From an uncultured Fidelibacterota bacterium (GTDB lineage: Bacteria > Fidelibacterota > Marinisomatia > Marinisomatales > Marinisomataceae): a stretch of DNA of 37,990 nt. The DNA is taken from NCBI GenBank assembly GCA_902629855.1, contig CACOSI010000007.1:1-37990 (forward strand), written 5' to 3'. Position numbers and translations under genes: made by a program. The notes under the pieces were generated by a model. That model made no database searches, was not told the origin of the DNA, and saw nothing but the letters and a program-made list of their open reading frames with translations. Shown here piece after piece: positions 1 to 9,300 of this stretch; the stretch's first letter is position 1, and every line of letters begins with the position of its first letter.

Positions 1-1
1 A

Positions 2-418
2 TGGAGAAATCATCTATTAGGTATGGATCAATTGAGGGAGGGAATAGGTTTAAGAGCTTATGGACAAAAAAATCCACTTATTGAGTATAAATCAGAAGCT
101 TACAATTTTTTTCAGGAATTGATGATAAGTCTTAGAAGTACAGTTCTTCAAAGAGTTTTTCATGCTCAAATTAGCGATCAAAATCAGACTCGTCAAAATC
201 CACTTCAAAAAAATCTAGAAATGAAGCGAGAAGATATTAATCCAATTGAGAAAAAATCAGTTAAGCAAGATATTCAGAAGAAAGAGCAAAACACTGATAA
301 CACAAAAATTGGAAGAAATGAAAAAGTTGAACTTATTTCACCATCTGGAGAAAAAATATCAGTAAAATATAAAAAAATTGAACAATACTTAATGAAAGGC
401 TATCAACGTGCCAATTAA
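2..418 (+). CDS. secA: SecA preprotein translocase ATPase, C-terminal fragment
   Basis: This is the last 138 codons of SecA, the motor ATPase that drives unfolded preproteins through SecYEG at the inner membrane. The reading frame is open from the window edge; it begins WRNHLLGMDQLREGIGLR and continues GQKNPLIEYK, the highly conserved helical-scaffold/C-terminal region of SecA. The ATG at 23 is internal and not a start. After this region comes a lysine- and glutamine-rich linker, then a tail that keeps the GRNE lead-in of the zinc-binding SEC-C motif. None of the usual cysteines or the CPCGSGKKYK core follows; the protein ends in an unrelated basic tail. The end overlaps the next gene by 11 nt. 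The identification is secure; the function of the altered tail is unknown. Confidence 0.95.
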   Translation, partial: WRNHLLGMDQLREGIGLRAYGQKNPLIEYKSEAYNFFQELMISLRSTVLQRVFHAQISDQNQTRQNPLQKNLEMKREDINPIEKKSVKQDIQKKEQNTDNTKIGRNEKVELISPSGEKISVKYKKIEQYLMKGYQRAN

Positions 419-1580
419 AAATAAAAAATTAAAGTTTTCAACAAAGACAATTCATGTTGGAAATAAAATTGATGATACCGGAGCAACAGTTACTCCACTT
501 CACTTATCATCTACTTTTAAACAGCCTGGCTTTTCAAGTTCAGAGAAATTTGTTTACTCTAGAACTGGAGGACCTACTATTGATGCTTTGGAAGAAAATT
601 TTCGAATGTTAGAAAATTCAAAGTATTCATTTGCTTTCGGTTCTGGTATGGCTGCAATGACTGCCATTTTCTTAATGTTTAAACCAGGTGATCATGTTCT
701 AATATCAAAAAATGTTTATGGTGGCGTTTTTAGACTGGTTACAAAGGTATTGAATGACAATGGAATAAAATTTGAATTTGTTGATACTACTGATTTAGAA
801 TTAATTAAAAAATCTATTAAAGATAACACTAAATTAATCCATCTTGAAACTCCAAGTAATCCGCTGCTAGAATTAGCAGACATCAAATCGATTTCAAAAA
901 TCGCAAAACAAAATGATATTTTAGTAAGTGTTGATAATACGTTTATGAGCCCCTATGGTCAGAATCCTCTCGACTTAGGTGCTGATATTGTTATGCACAG
1001 TACAACTAAATTTATATGTGGCCACTCAGATATATTGAGTGGTGCATTAATGGTAAATCATGATAAATCCGCTGAAAAAATTACACTAATTCAAAATACT
1101 GGAGGTGCACTACCAAGCCCCTTTGATGCTTGGCTACTTTTGCGTTCTGTAAAAACTCTATCTTTGAGAGTTGAAAAACAATTTAAAAATGCTGAAAAAA
1201 TAGCAGATTGGCTTGATAGCCATCCAAAAGTATCAAAAGTAATTTTTCCTGGACTAAAAAGTCATCCACAACATGATCTCGCATTAAAACAGCATAGCGA
1301 TCCAAACGGAAACCCTGTTTTTGGTAGTATGATTTCTTTTGAGCTTGATGAATCATCAAATTTAGATACGTTTGCAGAAAATCTTGAAATTATTACATTA
1401 GCTGAAAGCTTAGGTGGTGTTAAAACTTTAATTTCTTGTCCATATTCAATGACTCATGCATCAGTACCAAAAGATGAAAAAGAAAAATTAGGTATTACTA
1501 AAAATCTTTTAAGGATTTCTATTGGTATAGAAGATGTCGATGATTTAATATCTGAACTTGATTTTGCTATAAATCATTAA
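408..1580 (+). CDS. Cys/Met metabolism PLP-dependent enzyme (cystathionine gamma-synthase/lyase type)
   Basis: A fold-type I PLP enzyme of the Cys/Met metabolism family, acting on cystathionine, O-acylhomoserine or related sulfur amino acids in the cytoplasm. The Schiff-base lysine is K201 in HSTTKF, the PLP-ring Asp is D176 in SVDNTF, the phosphate-binding segment is YSRTGGPT (50-57), and FGSG (77-80) precedes the cofactor loop. The segment VYGG at about 103-106 carries Gly where methionine gamma-lyases usually have Cys, favouring a cystathionine gamma-synthase/lyase-like activity, but substrate cannot be fixed from sequence. The 390-residue length is normal. The start is GTG, preceded by AAAGG at a good distance and overlapping secA by 11 nt. 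The usual Asn of YSRxGNPT is Gly here. Confidence 0.9.
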   Translation: MPIKNKKLKFSTKTIHVGNKIDDTGATVTPLHLSSTFKQPGFSSSEKFVYSRTGGPTIDALEENFRMLENSKYSFAFGSGMAAMTAIFLMFKPGDHVLISKNVYGGVFRLVTKVLNDNGIKFEFVDTTDLELIKKSIKDNTKLIHLETPSNPLLELADIKSISKIAKQNDILVSVDNTFMSPYGQNPLDLGADIVMHSTTKFICGHSDILSGALMVNHDKSAEKITLIQNTGGALPSPFDAWLLLRSVKTLSLRVEKQFKNAEKIADWLDSHPKVSKVIFPGLKSHPQHDLALKQHSDPNGNPVFGSMISFELDESSNLDTFAENLEIITLAESLGGVKTLISCPYSMTHASVPKDEKEKLGITKNLLRISIGIEDVDDLISELDFAINH

Positions 1581-1623
1581 AAAAGTTTTTTTAATTAAAA
1601 TTTATTTATATTTCGATTATTAT

Positions 1624-1705
1624 GCCGTGGTGGCGGAATTGGTAGACGCGCTGGTCTTAGGAACCAGTATCGTAAGATGTGAAGGTTCGAGTCCTTTCCA
1701 CGGTA
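1624..1705 (+). tRNA. tRNA-Leu (anticodon UAG)
   Basis: A complete cloverleaf can be drawn. The acceptor strands GCCGTGG and CCACGGT pair with a terminal G-U. The anticodon arm CTGGT-CTTAGGA-ACCAG shows anticodon TAG, reading CUN leucine codons. An extended variable arm and the T loop TTCGAGT follow. The discriminator is A1705; CCA is not encoded. A TATATT at 1607-1612 is a plausible -10 element upstream. The downstream permease ATG begins only 3 nt after the mature 3' end. Confidence 0.95.
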
Positions 1706-1708
1706 CTT

Positions 1709-3499
1709 ATGGAAATTATATTTCTAAGTGCTATTATTTTGTTGGCTTTAGTTCTGTTTATAACAGAGTTCTTTCCAATTGACGTTACAGCTTTATTAGT
1801 TTTAGGATTACTTTTGATTTTAGGGCTCGTTAGCCCGACGGAAAGTATTTCAGGTTTCTCAAACCCTGCTGTCATAACAATAGCTTGTTTATTTATTTTA
1901 AGTCACGCTCTTCAAAAATCTCATGTTCTTGAATACTTAATTATTAACATTAATAAAATTATCGATAAATCAAGAGCTCTAGGTATGGTTGCATATTTAT
2001 TTGCTATTGGTGTTGCCTCAGCTGTTGTTAATAATACAGCGATAGTTGCAATTTTTATGCCAGTTACAATTAGGCTTGCTGATAAATATCAAATAAGTCC
2101 CTCAAAAGTCTTAATTCCTTTGAGTTATGCTGCAATTCTTGGAGGAACTCTTACTTTGGTTGGTACATCCACTAATTTAATTGTTAACTCAATTTTGGTC
2201 GATTCTTCTAATGGTACTGTTTCATTAGGTATGTTAGAATTTGCCAAGTTTGGTATTATAAAGTTTATAGTTGGATTAATATATATCTTTACTATTGGCT
2301 ATAAACTTCTCCCTATCAGGGTTGCAAAATCTTCAAGTATTGAAGATTACCGCCTTGATGGATATCTAACTGAGTTTAAGGTAATCTCAAATTCTCCATT
2401 AGCGGGAAAAACTCTTTTAGATAGAAAAATAAATGAAAACTACGATGTGATTGTCCTAGATGTTCTACGAAACGGGGAGATAATAAATTCTAATTTGAGA
2501 AATTTAGTTATTGAGCAAGAAGATATTCTTTTTGTTAAAGGTTCTTTTGATAATTTTCAACGTTTGAAAGAGATTGAAAATCTTACCATGTTAGCGGATG
2601 AAAAACTTACTCAGGAAGAACTTGAACAAGAAGATAATATTTTAGCAGAATGTCTTGTTACCGATAATTCAGACTTAATTGGCCTTTCATTACAAGAAGC
2701 TAATTTTAGAAGATCTTTTGGTAGTTTTGTTTTGGCTATTAGAAGAGAAGGGGAAATTATTAGAAGAAAGCTTGCACATTTTATATTAAAACCTTTTGAT
2801 ACATTATTAGTTTATGGTCCTAAAGATAGAATTAATCAATTGGCTAATAAAGAAGGTTTTATTGTTTTAGGAAAAGTGGATGGTTCTTTAGATAGTCATC
2901 CTTTTTGGTGGCTTAGTCTTGCATCAATACTCTTAGCAGTCACGCTAGCTATTTTTAAAATTGTCCCTATTGTTGTTGGAGTTATTATTGGTGTTATTGC
3001 TCTTCTACTTTCAAAGGTAATCACACCTAATGAAGCATATGGATCAATTCATTGGCAAGTAATTATAGTAATTGCCGCATTTTTACCAATGGGTATTGCC
3101 ATGCAAAGAACTGGATTTGATGCTTTAATAGGTGATTCAATATCATCTTTAGTAAATATTTTTCCAACAGATTTGCTTCCATATATTTTATTGGCAATTA
3201 TTTATTTAATAACAATGATTTTAACTGAGATAGCTTCTAATGCAGCCACAGCTATTATTATGACACCTATCACTTTGTCGCTTGCTGCTAGCTTTGGATT
3301 TGATCCTAAGCCGTTTATATTTGCCGTTTGCTATGCTGCATCTGCATCATTTATTACACCGGTGGGTTATCAGACAAACTTGATGGTATTTGGTCCTGGA
3401 GGTTATAGATATTCAGACTATATTAAAGTAGGACTTCCTTTAGGAATAATTTTATGGGTAATTTCTGTAGCAATTATACCAATGATTTGGCCTTTTTAA
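1709..3499 (+). CDS. SLC13/DASS-type permease with two TrkA-C (RCK_C) domains
   Basis: An inner-membrane transporter of the divalent anion/sodium symporter (ArsB/CitT) superfamily, probably moving a dicarboxylate, sulfate or a similar anion with Na+. Hydrophobic segments fill residues 1-205. A soluble central region (about 212-390) contains two TrkA-C-like regulatory domains, and a second membrane half follows. The motifs VVNNTAIVAIFMPV and TLVGTSTNLI in the first half and TEIASNAATAIIM and GYQTNLMVFGPG in the second half are the two inverted-repeat hairpin signatures. The longer frame upstream reads through tRNA-Leu, so ATG 1709 (596 aa) is the only sensible start. There is no room for a ribosome-binding site between tRNA and ATG. 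Substrate is not determinable from sequence. Confidence 0.9.
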   Translation: MEIIFLSAIILLALVLFITEFFPIDVTALLVLGLLLILGLVSPTESISGFSNPAVITIACLFILSHALQKSHVLEYLIININKIIDKSRALGMVAYLFAIGVASAVVNNTAIVAIFMPVTIRLADKYQISPSKVLIPLSYAAILGGTLTLVGTSTNLIVNSILVDSSNGTVSLGMLEFAKFGIIKFIVGLIYIFTIGYKLLPIRVAKSSSIEDYRLDGYLTEFKVISNSPLAGKTLLDRKINENYDVIVLDVLRNGEIINSNLRNLVIEQEDILFVKGSFDNFQRLKEIENLTMLADEKLTQEELEQEDNILAECLVTDNSDLIGLSLQEANFRRSFGSFVLAIRREGEIIRRKLAHFILKPFDTLLVYGPKDRINQLANKEGFIVLGKVDGSLDSHPFWWLSLASILLAVTLAIFKIVPIVVGVIIGVIALLLSKVITPNEAYGSIHWQVIIVIAAFLPMGIAMQRTGFDALIGDSISSLVNIFPTDLLPYILLAIIYLITMILTEIASNAATAIIMTPITLSLAASFGFDPKPFIFAVCYAASASFITPVGYQTNLMVFGPGGYRYSDYIKVGLPLGIILWVISVAIIPMIWPF

Positions 3500-3500
3500 A

Positions 3501-3734
3501 ATGGAATGGATCGAAAAAAATAATATTTTATCAAAAGAGTTTGAATTTAATTCATACTTAGCTGGCATTGATTTTGTAAATGAAGTTGCAAATGTTGCTG
3601 AGCAGGAAAATCACCACCCAGATATCACTATTGGTTATTGTAAAGTCAGTATATCTTTAACAACGCATGATGCTGGCCATTTAACTGAGAAAGATTATCG
3701 TCTAGCAAAGATAATTGATGATCTTGTAGGTTAA
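3501..3734 (+). CDS. Pterin-4a-carbinolamine dehydratase family protein (short)
   Basis: A 77-residue member of the PCD/DCoH family, which dehydrates 4a-hydroxytetrahydropterin, regenerating the pterin cofactor of aromatic amino acid hydroxylases. The active-site pattern is present: ENHHP at 36-40 followed by T-T-H-D at 54-57 and a later Asp (D65). It is shorter than the usual roughly 95-110 residues because the N-terminal helix and strand are missing. An in-frame TGA at 3483-3485 rules out an upstream start. It begins 1 nt after the permease stop, so the two are surely co-transcribed. No aromatic amino acid hydroxylase gene is in the window, so its physiological partner is unknown. Confidence 0.85.
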   Translation: MEWIEKNNILSKEFEFNSYLAGIDFVNEVANVAEQENHHPDITIGYCKVSISLTTHDAGHLTEKDYRLAKIIDDLVG

Positions 3735-3735
3735 T

Positions 3736-4566
3736 TTGAATTATTTAATATTTGTATCAATTCTATGGTCATTTTCTTTCGGAATAATAAAATATGGATT
3801 AGAAGGAGTTGATTCATTTTTTATAAGTTTTTCAAGGAATTTAATAGCCTTTTCTTTCTTTGCAGGAATATCCCTATATAACTTTAAGAAATTTTTCTTC
3901 GATTATAAATTGTTATGTATCGGAGCTATACAATTTGGATTAATGTATATTTTTTATATTCAATCCTATCAATTTCTTCCAGCGTATCTTGTAGCTACTT
4001 TTACAATCACAACCCCTATTTTTATTGCTATATCAAATAAGGTTTTATTAAAGAAGGATATACCATTAGCTGGGATATATGCAATTCTTTTAGTTCTAAC
4101 TGGATCATTTATTATGAGGTATAATGTTGTCAATCCCTTCGATTATTGGAAAGGCTTCTTTTTAATACAAATAGCTAATTTCTTTTTTGCTGCTGGACAA
4201 ATTTTATTTAAAGACTGGAATGAAAAGAATAATAATATTGACATTATACATAATTTTTCTCAACTGTTTTTAGGTGCGTCAATAGTAACATCAATTTTTT
4301 ATATTTCTTCATCAAATTCCTATGATTCATTATCAAATCTGAATTTAATAACTTTATTTTTCTTGGGTTTTATTTCAAGTGGTTTAGGATTTCTTTTATG
4401 GAATATTGGTGCAACAAAAGTCAGTACAGAAAAGCTAGCTATTTCAAATAATATAATTATTCCTATAGCAGTAATAAATTCATACTTGATTTTTGGGGAA
4501 CAGATAAACTTATTTTCTTTTTTACCAGGATTGCTGTGTTTTTATATTGCTTATAGGATACTATAA
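3736..4566 (+). CDS. EamA/DMT-superfamily transporter
   Basis: A very hydrophobic 276-residue protein with about ten predicted membrane helices, the two-times-five layout of drug/metabolite (EamA) transporters. Typical features are the early LWSFSFGIIKYGLEG helix-loop, a conserved proline in the TTPIF segment of the fourth helix region, and the second-half helix FLGFISSGLGFLLWNIGATK. The start is TTG at 3736, one base after the previous stop; the first membrane helix begins immediately and the next Met lies well inside it. Substrate is unknown (metabolite or amino-acid export is usual for the family). Its last 6 nt overlap the convergent SDR gene. Confidence 0.85.
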   Translation: MNYLIFVSILWSFSFGIIKYGLEGVDSFFISFSRNLIAFSFFAGISLYNFKKFFFDYKLLCIGAIQFGLMYIFYIQSYQFLPAYLVATFTITTPIFIAISNKVLLKKDIPLAGIYAILLVLTGSFIMRYNVVNPFDYWKGFFLIQIANFFFAAGQILFKDWNEKNNNIDIIHNFSQLFLGASIVTSIFYISSSNSYDSLSNLNLITLFFLGFISSGLGFLLWNIGATKVSTEKLAISNNIIIPIAVINSYLIFGEQINLFSFLPGLLCFYIAYRIL

Positions 4567-5319
4567 TTTATTTCTATTCTTTTCATGAGCCTTCCTAAAA
4601 GGTATTGACATAAAGTAGGATATTGGTTTTTCAAGTAGTATTACTAATCTCCAGACAAATGGAAAAATAAACATTTTTTTCTTTTTATCAAGAGCCTTTA
4701 CAATCCTATTTACACCATCTTCTGTTGATATCATAAAAGGAGTCCACGTACCCATCGTATCTGTCATCTCACTTTTGACAAATCCTGGACAAATTAATGT
4801 TACATCAACATTTTTTGGTAAAGTTCTTCTCCAACTTTGACTCAATGCTTTTACAGCATGTTTTGATGCAGCGTATGCTCCAGCTCCAGGCCATGCAAAA
4901 TGACTTGCTACAGAACCGACAATTGCGATATGACCTCTATTATTTTTTATCATAGAAGGCATAAAAGGTATTACTGTATTGATTACTCCAATAACATTAA
5001 TATCTATAATTTTATTAAGCACTGTAGGGTCACCTTTATGAATTTGATCAATATGTCCAAAACCAGCATTGGCTATTACAAGATCTACATGAGAAATTTT
5101 TGATAAAAAATCTTGAATTGATTCTTTTGTAGCATGTTGATCTGATACATCTACACAATAAGTGACAACTTTTGCTCCCAATTCTTCACACTTTTTGGCT
5201 ACCGAATCTAGCTTTTCTCTTCTTCTTCCTGATAAAGCAAGAAATGCACCTCTTTTAGCATATTTATAAGAAAGATGTTCTCCGATTCCACTTGTTGCTC
5301 CAGTCAAGAATATATTCAT
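4561..5319 (-). CDS. Short-chain dehydrogenase/reductase (SDR)
   Basis: A classical SDR NAD(P)-dependent oxidoreductase of 252 residues. The dinucleotide motif TGATSGIG spans residues 6-13, NAG lies at 84-86, and the catalytic set is N108, S136, Y149 and K153 (YAASK). A basic GRRREK stretch after the second strand suggests NADPH preference. A hydrophobic segment near the C-terminus (FIFPFVWRLVILLE) suggests peripheral or single-pass membrane association, as in several lipid- or ketone-reducing SDRs. I place the start at the ATG at 5319, because the longer frame adds 23 residues before the canonical first beta-strand and would overlap divergent kdsD. The substrate is unknown. Confidence 0.9.
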   Translation of the reverse strand: MNIFLTGATSGIGEHLSYKYAKRGAFLALSGRRREKLDSVAKKCEELGAKVVTYCVDVSDQHATKESIQDFLSKISHVDLVIANAGFGHIDQIHKGDPTVLNKIIDINVIGVINTVIPFMPSMIKNNRGHIAIVGSVASHFAWPGAGAYAASKHAVKALSQSWRRTLPKNVDVTLICPGFVKSEMTDTMGTWTPFMISTEDGVNRIVKALDKKKKMFIFPFVWRLVILLEKPISYFMSIPFRKAHEKNRNKL

Positions 5320-5379
5320 GGAAGATACTACAAATTTATAGCCCACAATTCCACAAAAACTATTTATATTATCAACTAA

Positions 5380-6351
5380 ATGAGTCAAAACGAAAATATA
5401 GATCTTTCAAAGTCAATAATTGAGAGTTTATCAAAGCAGCTTTTAGACGTTGCTGATAATGTAAGTAGTGATATTGATAAGGCTTCAGATTTAATTATTA
5501 ATAATTCTGGCAAGGTTGTTATTTGTGGTTTAGGTAAATCTGGATTAATAGGACAAAAGATAGTTGCAACTTTATGTAGTACCGGTACTAGAGCCGTCTT
5601 TATGCATGCAGCAGAAGCTACTCATGGTGATTTAGGGATCTATAATCCTGGTGATCCTACAATTTTAATTTCCAAAAGTGGAAATACAGAAGAATTAGTG
5701 AGATTGATTCCAATTTTAAAAGAATTTAAATCTCCTCTAATTTCGATAATTGGCAATCTTGACTCAACCTTAGCCAAACATTCTGATATTGTGTTGAACG
5801 GTTCGGTTGAAAATGAAATTGATCCACTTGGCGTTGTACCAACAACTAGTTCATTAGTTGCATTAGCAATTGGTGATGCTTTGGCTTCTGTTTTAATGGC
5901 TAAGAGAGGTTTCGATAAAAATGATTTTGCTAGAAATCATCCTGGTGGAGAACTTGGAAAACAATTAGCATTAAAAGTTGAAACTATTATGCATCCAATT
6001 AATCAGGTTGCTCAAATAACTCCTGAAGACTCAATAAACGATTGCGCAATTTTGATGACCCAAAATCCACTAGGTGCTGCATTATTTATTGATAACGGAA
6101 ATTTAAAGGGGATTGTCACGGAAGGAGATTTAAGAAAATCAATTACGCAAAAAGAAAATCTATCAGATCCGATTGGTGAATTTGTTAATGAAAAACCTAT
6201 TTGCATTCCTTCTACAACTTCTATTTTTGATGCTATGAAAGTGATGGAAGATAGAGAATCTCAAATTTCAGTTTTACCCGTAGTAGATAGTAATAATGAA
6301 TGTATTGGCCTTTTGACCATCCATGATTTATACCAAACTAAATTAGTTTAA
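5380..6351 (+). CDS. kdsD: D-arabinose-5-phosphate isomerase (KpsF/GutQ/KdsD family)
   Basis: Interconverts D-ribulose 5-phosphate and D-arabinose 5-phosphate, the first step of Kdo synthesis for LPS. The 323 residues hold an N-terminal SIS domain (about 38-175) with GLGKSG (50-55), ATHGDLG (80-86), SKSGNTEE (98-105) and NHPGGELG (about 187-194), all diagnostic of this family. Two CBS domains follow (about 205-323), beginning at the conserved IMHP and ending in a GLLTIHDL segment. It stands alone, divergent from the SDR gene with a 60-bp AT-rich promoter gap. Its stop is only 2 bp from the stop of the giant minus-strand gene. Together with the hldE-like gene it indicates an LPS-bearing outer membrane. 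Confidence 0.95.
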   Translation: MSQNENIDLSKSIIESLSKQLLDVADNVSSDIDKASDLIINNSGKVVICGLGKSGLIGQKIVATLCSTGTRAVFMHAAEATHGDLGIYNPGDPTILISKSGNTEELVRLIPILKEFKSPLISIIGNLDSTLAKHSDIVLNGSVENEIDPLGVVPTTSSLVALAIGDALASVLMAKRGFDKNDFARNHPGGELGKQLALKVETIMHPINQVAQITPEDSINDCAILMTQNPLGAALFIDNGNLKGIVTEGDLRKSITQKENLSDPIGEFVNEKPICIPSTTSIFDAMKVMEDRESQISVLPVVDSNNECIGLLTIHDLYQTKLV

Positions 6352-6353
6352 TT

Positions 6354-9300
6354 TTATCGAACAAGAACCATTTTCATGGTCTTATTATAATTACTTTGAC
6401 CATCTACTTTAGTTCTTAATTGATAGAAGTAAACACCACTACTTACTTGTTCACCGTCATCGTTTTTACCATCCCAAATAACAGTATATTGACCTGCTGC
6501 CTTATCGCCTTCATCGAGTTTTCTGACAACTTGTCCAAGTGTGTTATAAATATGAATCTCTGTTGGAACATTATTTACCATTAATGATGGAATATCATAT
6601 TTAATAGTAGTTTGGTTTCTAAATGGATTTGGATAGTTCTGATAAAGTTTAAATTCGTCAGGATTTCTGATTTCCATAATTCCATTACCAGCTAATCCAT
6701 TTTCATTGAATAATTGATAAGTCAAACTTAAATCAAGATTATCAGTTTGATTATTGTCAATGGTAATAATGATTGTATTATCAATATCAGATAATTTTCC
6801 AAATTCTAGTTCATAAAATTCATTATCATCATCTTTGTTCTGAAGAAGTATTAAATCTTCAGTGCTTGTGTTAGATGAAAACTCAATTAAATTATCGATA
6901 TTTGGTAGTTCAAATCTTCCTGCAGTAATACCTTCTGGTAAAGTTATTCTAATTTCATTACCAATTAATTCAGCATTAAAATCAATAGAAATAATTTCAG
7001 AATTATTGTCTTCAACTGATCTACCTTGTGATTTTGTCCATAACCAATTTCTTGCAAAAACACTTACATCTTTAATATCATTTACATTATCAAATGTAGG
7101 AATTAAGTAAGGAGCTGTTCCTGTTGCAGGACCTATATCAACAGCACCTACAACACCTGCATTAGGCCATGCGTTTACAAATGCGTTAAGATCTTCAACA
7201 TCTACATCAAAGTCATCATCATAATCTCCAAGCAGTGCGACATAAGTTGTAAATGTAGCCTCAGCTCCAGGGTCAGAGACGTTTCCACCACCGTCATAAG
7301 CTTCAGCAAGAACAGTATACTCACTTCGGTCAGTTAATGATAATCCAGTAAAGGTCAGATTATCTCCTGCTTCAAATATTTTTTGATCAGAAGTACCTCC
7401 ACCAGTAATAGTAATTCTGTATCCAGCTATTCCCGTGTCATCACTAAATCCGTCAACACTCAAACTTACATCTGTTAATGATTGTAAAATATTTGTGTCA
7501 ACTAAATTGTTTACTGATACAGTTCCAGCAGTTGGATTTACTGTATCTAAGACAAAGGAGTATTCTTCTGTTAATGTCTCATTTCCGTCTGTATCAACTG
7601 CACCAATTTTGTAATACCATTTTTCACCTGAATTTACCTGATGAACATAATTATCAATCATATAGGTTTGAGTATAAACAAATGTTGTATCTGGCCATGG
7701 CGTAGTAGAAGGAGAAGGCTCAAAATGTTGAGAGTTTATATCTCCTAGAGTCCCTTGTCCAAGTAGGGTGGAAGAGTCTGCTGTAAAGCTTTGCGTTAAA
7801 CTACCATATACATTATATGATGAAAAATCACTTTCTCCGTTTCTATTCCAATAAAGTTCAATACCATTATCTGTTACTGTCCATACATTATTAGCTGCAT
7901 CAAATTCAAGATCTCTGGCAATGGTAACACCTTGAGGAGCAGATGGAGCACCCGTTGGATCAAGTTGTCCAGATGTAATTGTTACATTATCAAAGAACAT
8001 ATATCCTTGTTGGGCAGTATTTACCTGAAATGCTATTCTGATTTCAGGTCCATAGTTTGTTAAATCATAAGTATGTTGGGTCCAGCTTGAAGAGGTTTCT
8101 GTTACTTCAGCTAGTACTTCCATATCTTCATAAGCTGTTGTATGATCATTAGCAATTAATACTCTAAATGATTCTTCACCACCATTTGAATTTGTATAGA
8201 AAGTTAACATACTGTCTACACCAGGTCTTAGCCATAAACGTGGGCTCACAATAGCATCGTCAGCTGGTAATGAACCAGCCATACCTAATCCTGACATCCA
8301 ATGACTATTGAAGGCTGCACCATACCCGGCTGTATAATACCACCAGCCAAAAGTTTCAGCATCATTATTTGTATTTATTACTCCCCATGGATAACTCTGT
8401 CTTCCAAAACTATCGAGTCTATTATATGGTGATGATTCAAAACCTTCTTCATATAAAGTATCTTGAACAGCTGTTGCCCAAATTAAATTATTTTTTGTAG
8501 TTACATTTGTATTAGAGCCGTCACCAACAGTTAAAGAAACTGTATAGCGACCTGCGTTATCATAAGTATGCGACGGACTTTGCTCAGTACTTGAGTTACC
8601 ATCACCAAAGTCCCATGCCCAACTTGAAACATTACCAGTTGACCTATCAACAAAGTCAACTTCAAGCGGGAAAACACCGGAAGTTTTACTTGGAGAAAAT
8701 GCTGCATTTAAAGGTGCCGTAGAAGTAAATCCTGGTGAAGTAAACATTCCTCTACCAAAAGTTCCAGCTGACATTTCACCATCATTATTCATAGCCAACA
8801 TGTCTACTCTAACATTTGCTAAACCATCGTTTGATGGATTCCATACAACTGATGAGCTTGTAACATCATCGGACACCCAAACCCCAACTTCAGTAGCGAT
8901 AGCAACTTGATTAAAATTATCTCTATTGTACAGTCCCCATCTTACAGGTATATCAGGAAGGTCCCCTTCAATATCAACCCATCCATTACCACCACCACCA
9001 GAAATAGTTTCATAAATAGAATCTATACCATAGTTTGATAATGTAATTAAAATTTGATTATCATCTTTACCGACATCAATTGAAGAAATATATCCTGAAG
9101 TATTTGATGGGCTAATCTCTGTTATAGCATAGTTGTCAGTATTAGCATCAGTTATTTTAAAAACCCTACCTCCAGCGGTACCAACAAATAGAACACCACT
9201 TGTATGAGGTGAAACTTTATAAGCAGACGCACCTGAACCTAAACTAATATTTATGAAATCATGAGCCGAGAGTTGTGTATAATTTTTTTGCCTTAAAATA

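Noticed and set aside
1579-1593. A-run followed by T-run after the PLP enzyme gene as an intrinsic terminator
   Set aside because: The pairing is A/T only, with no loop and no GC stem; it is more likely chance in AT-rich sequence.
1657-1875. Minus-strand ORF overlapping tRNA-Leu and the permease start
   Set aside because: It is antisense to a real tRNA and a strongly conserved transporter, with no recognisable domain.
5320-5388. 23-residue N-terminal extension of the SDR protein
   Set aside because: It precedes the normal first beta-strand, overlaps the kdsD start and would remove the divergent promoter region; ATG 5319 is preferred.
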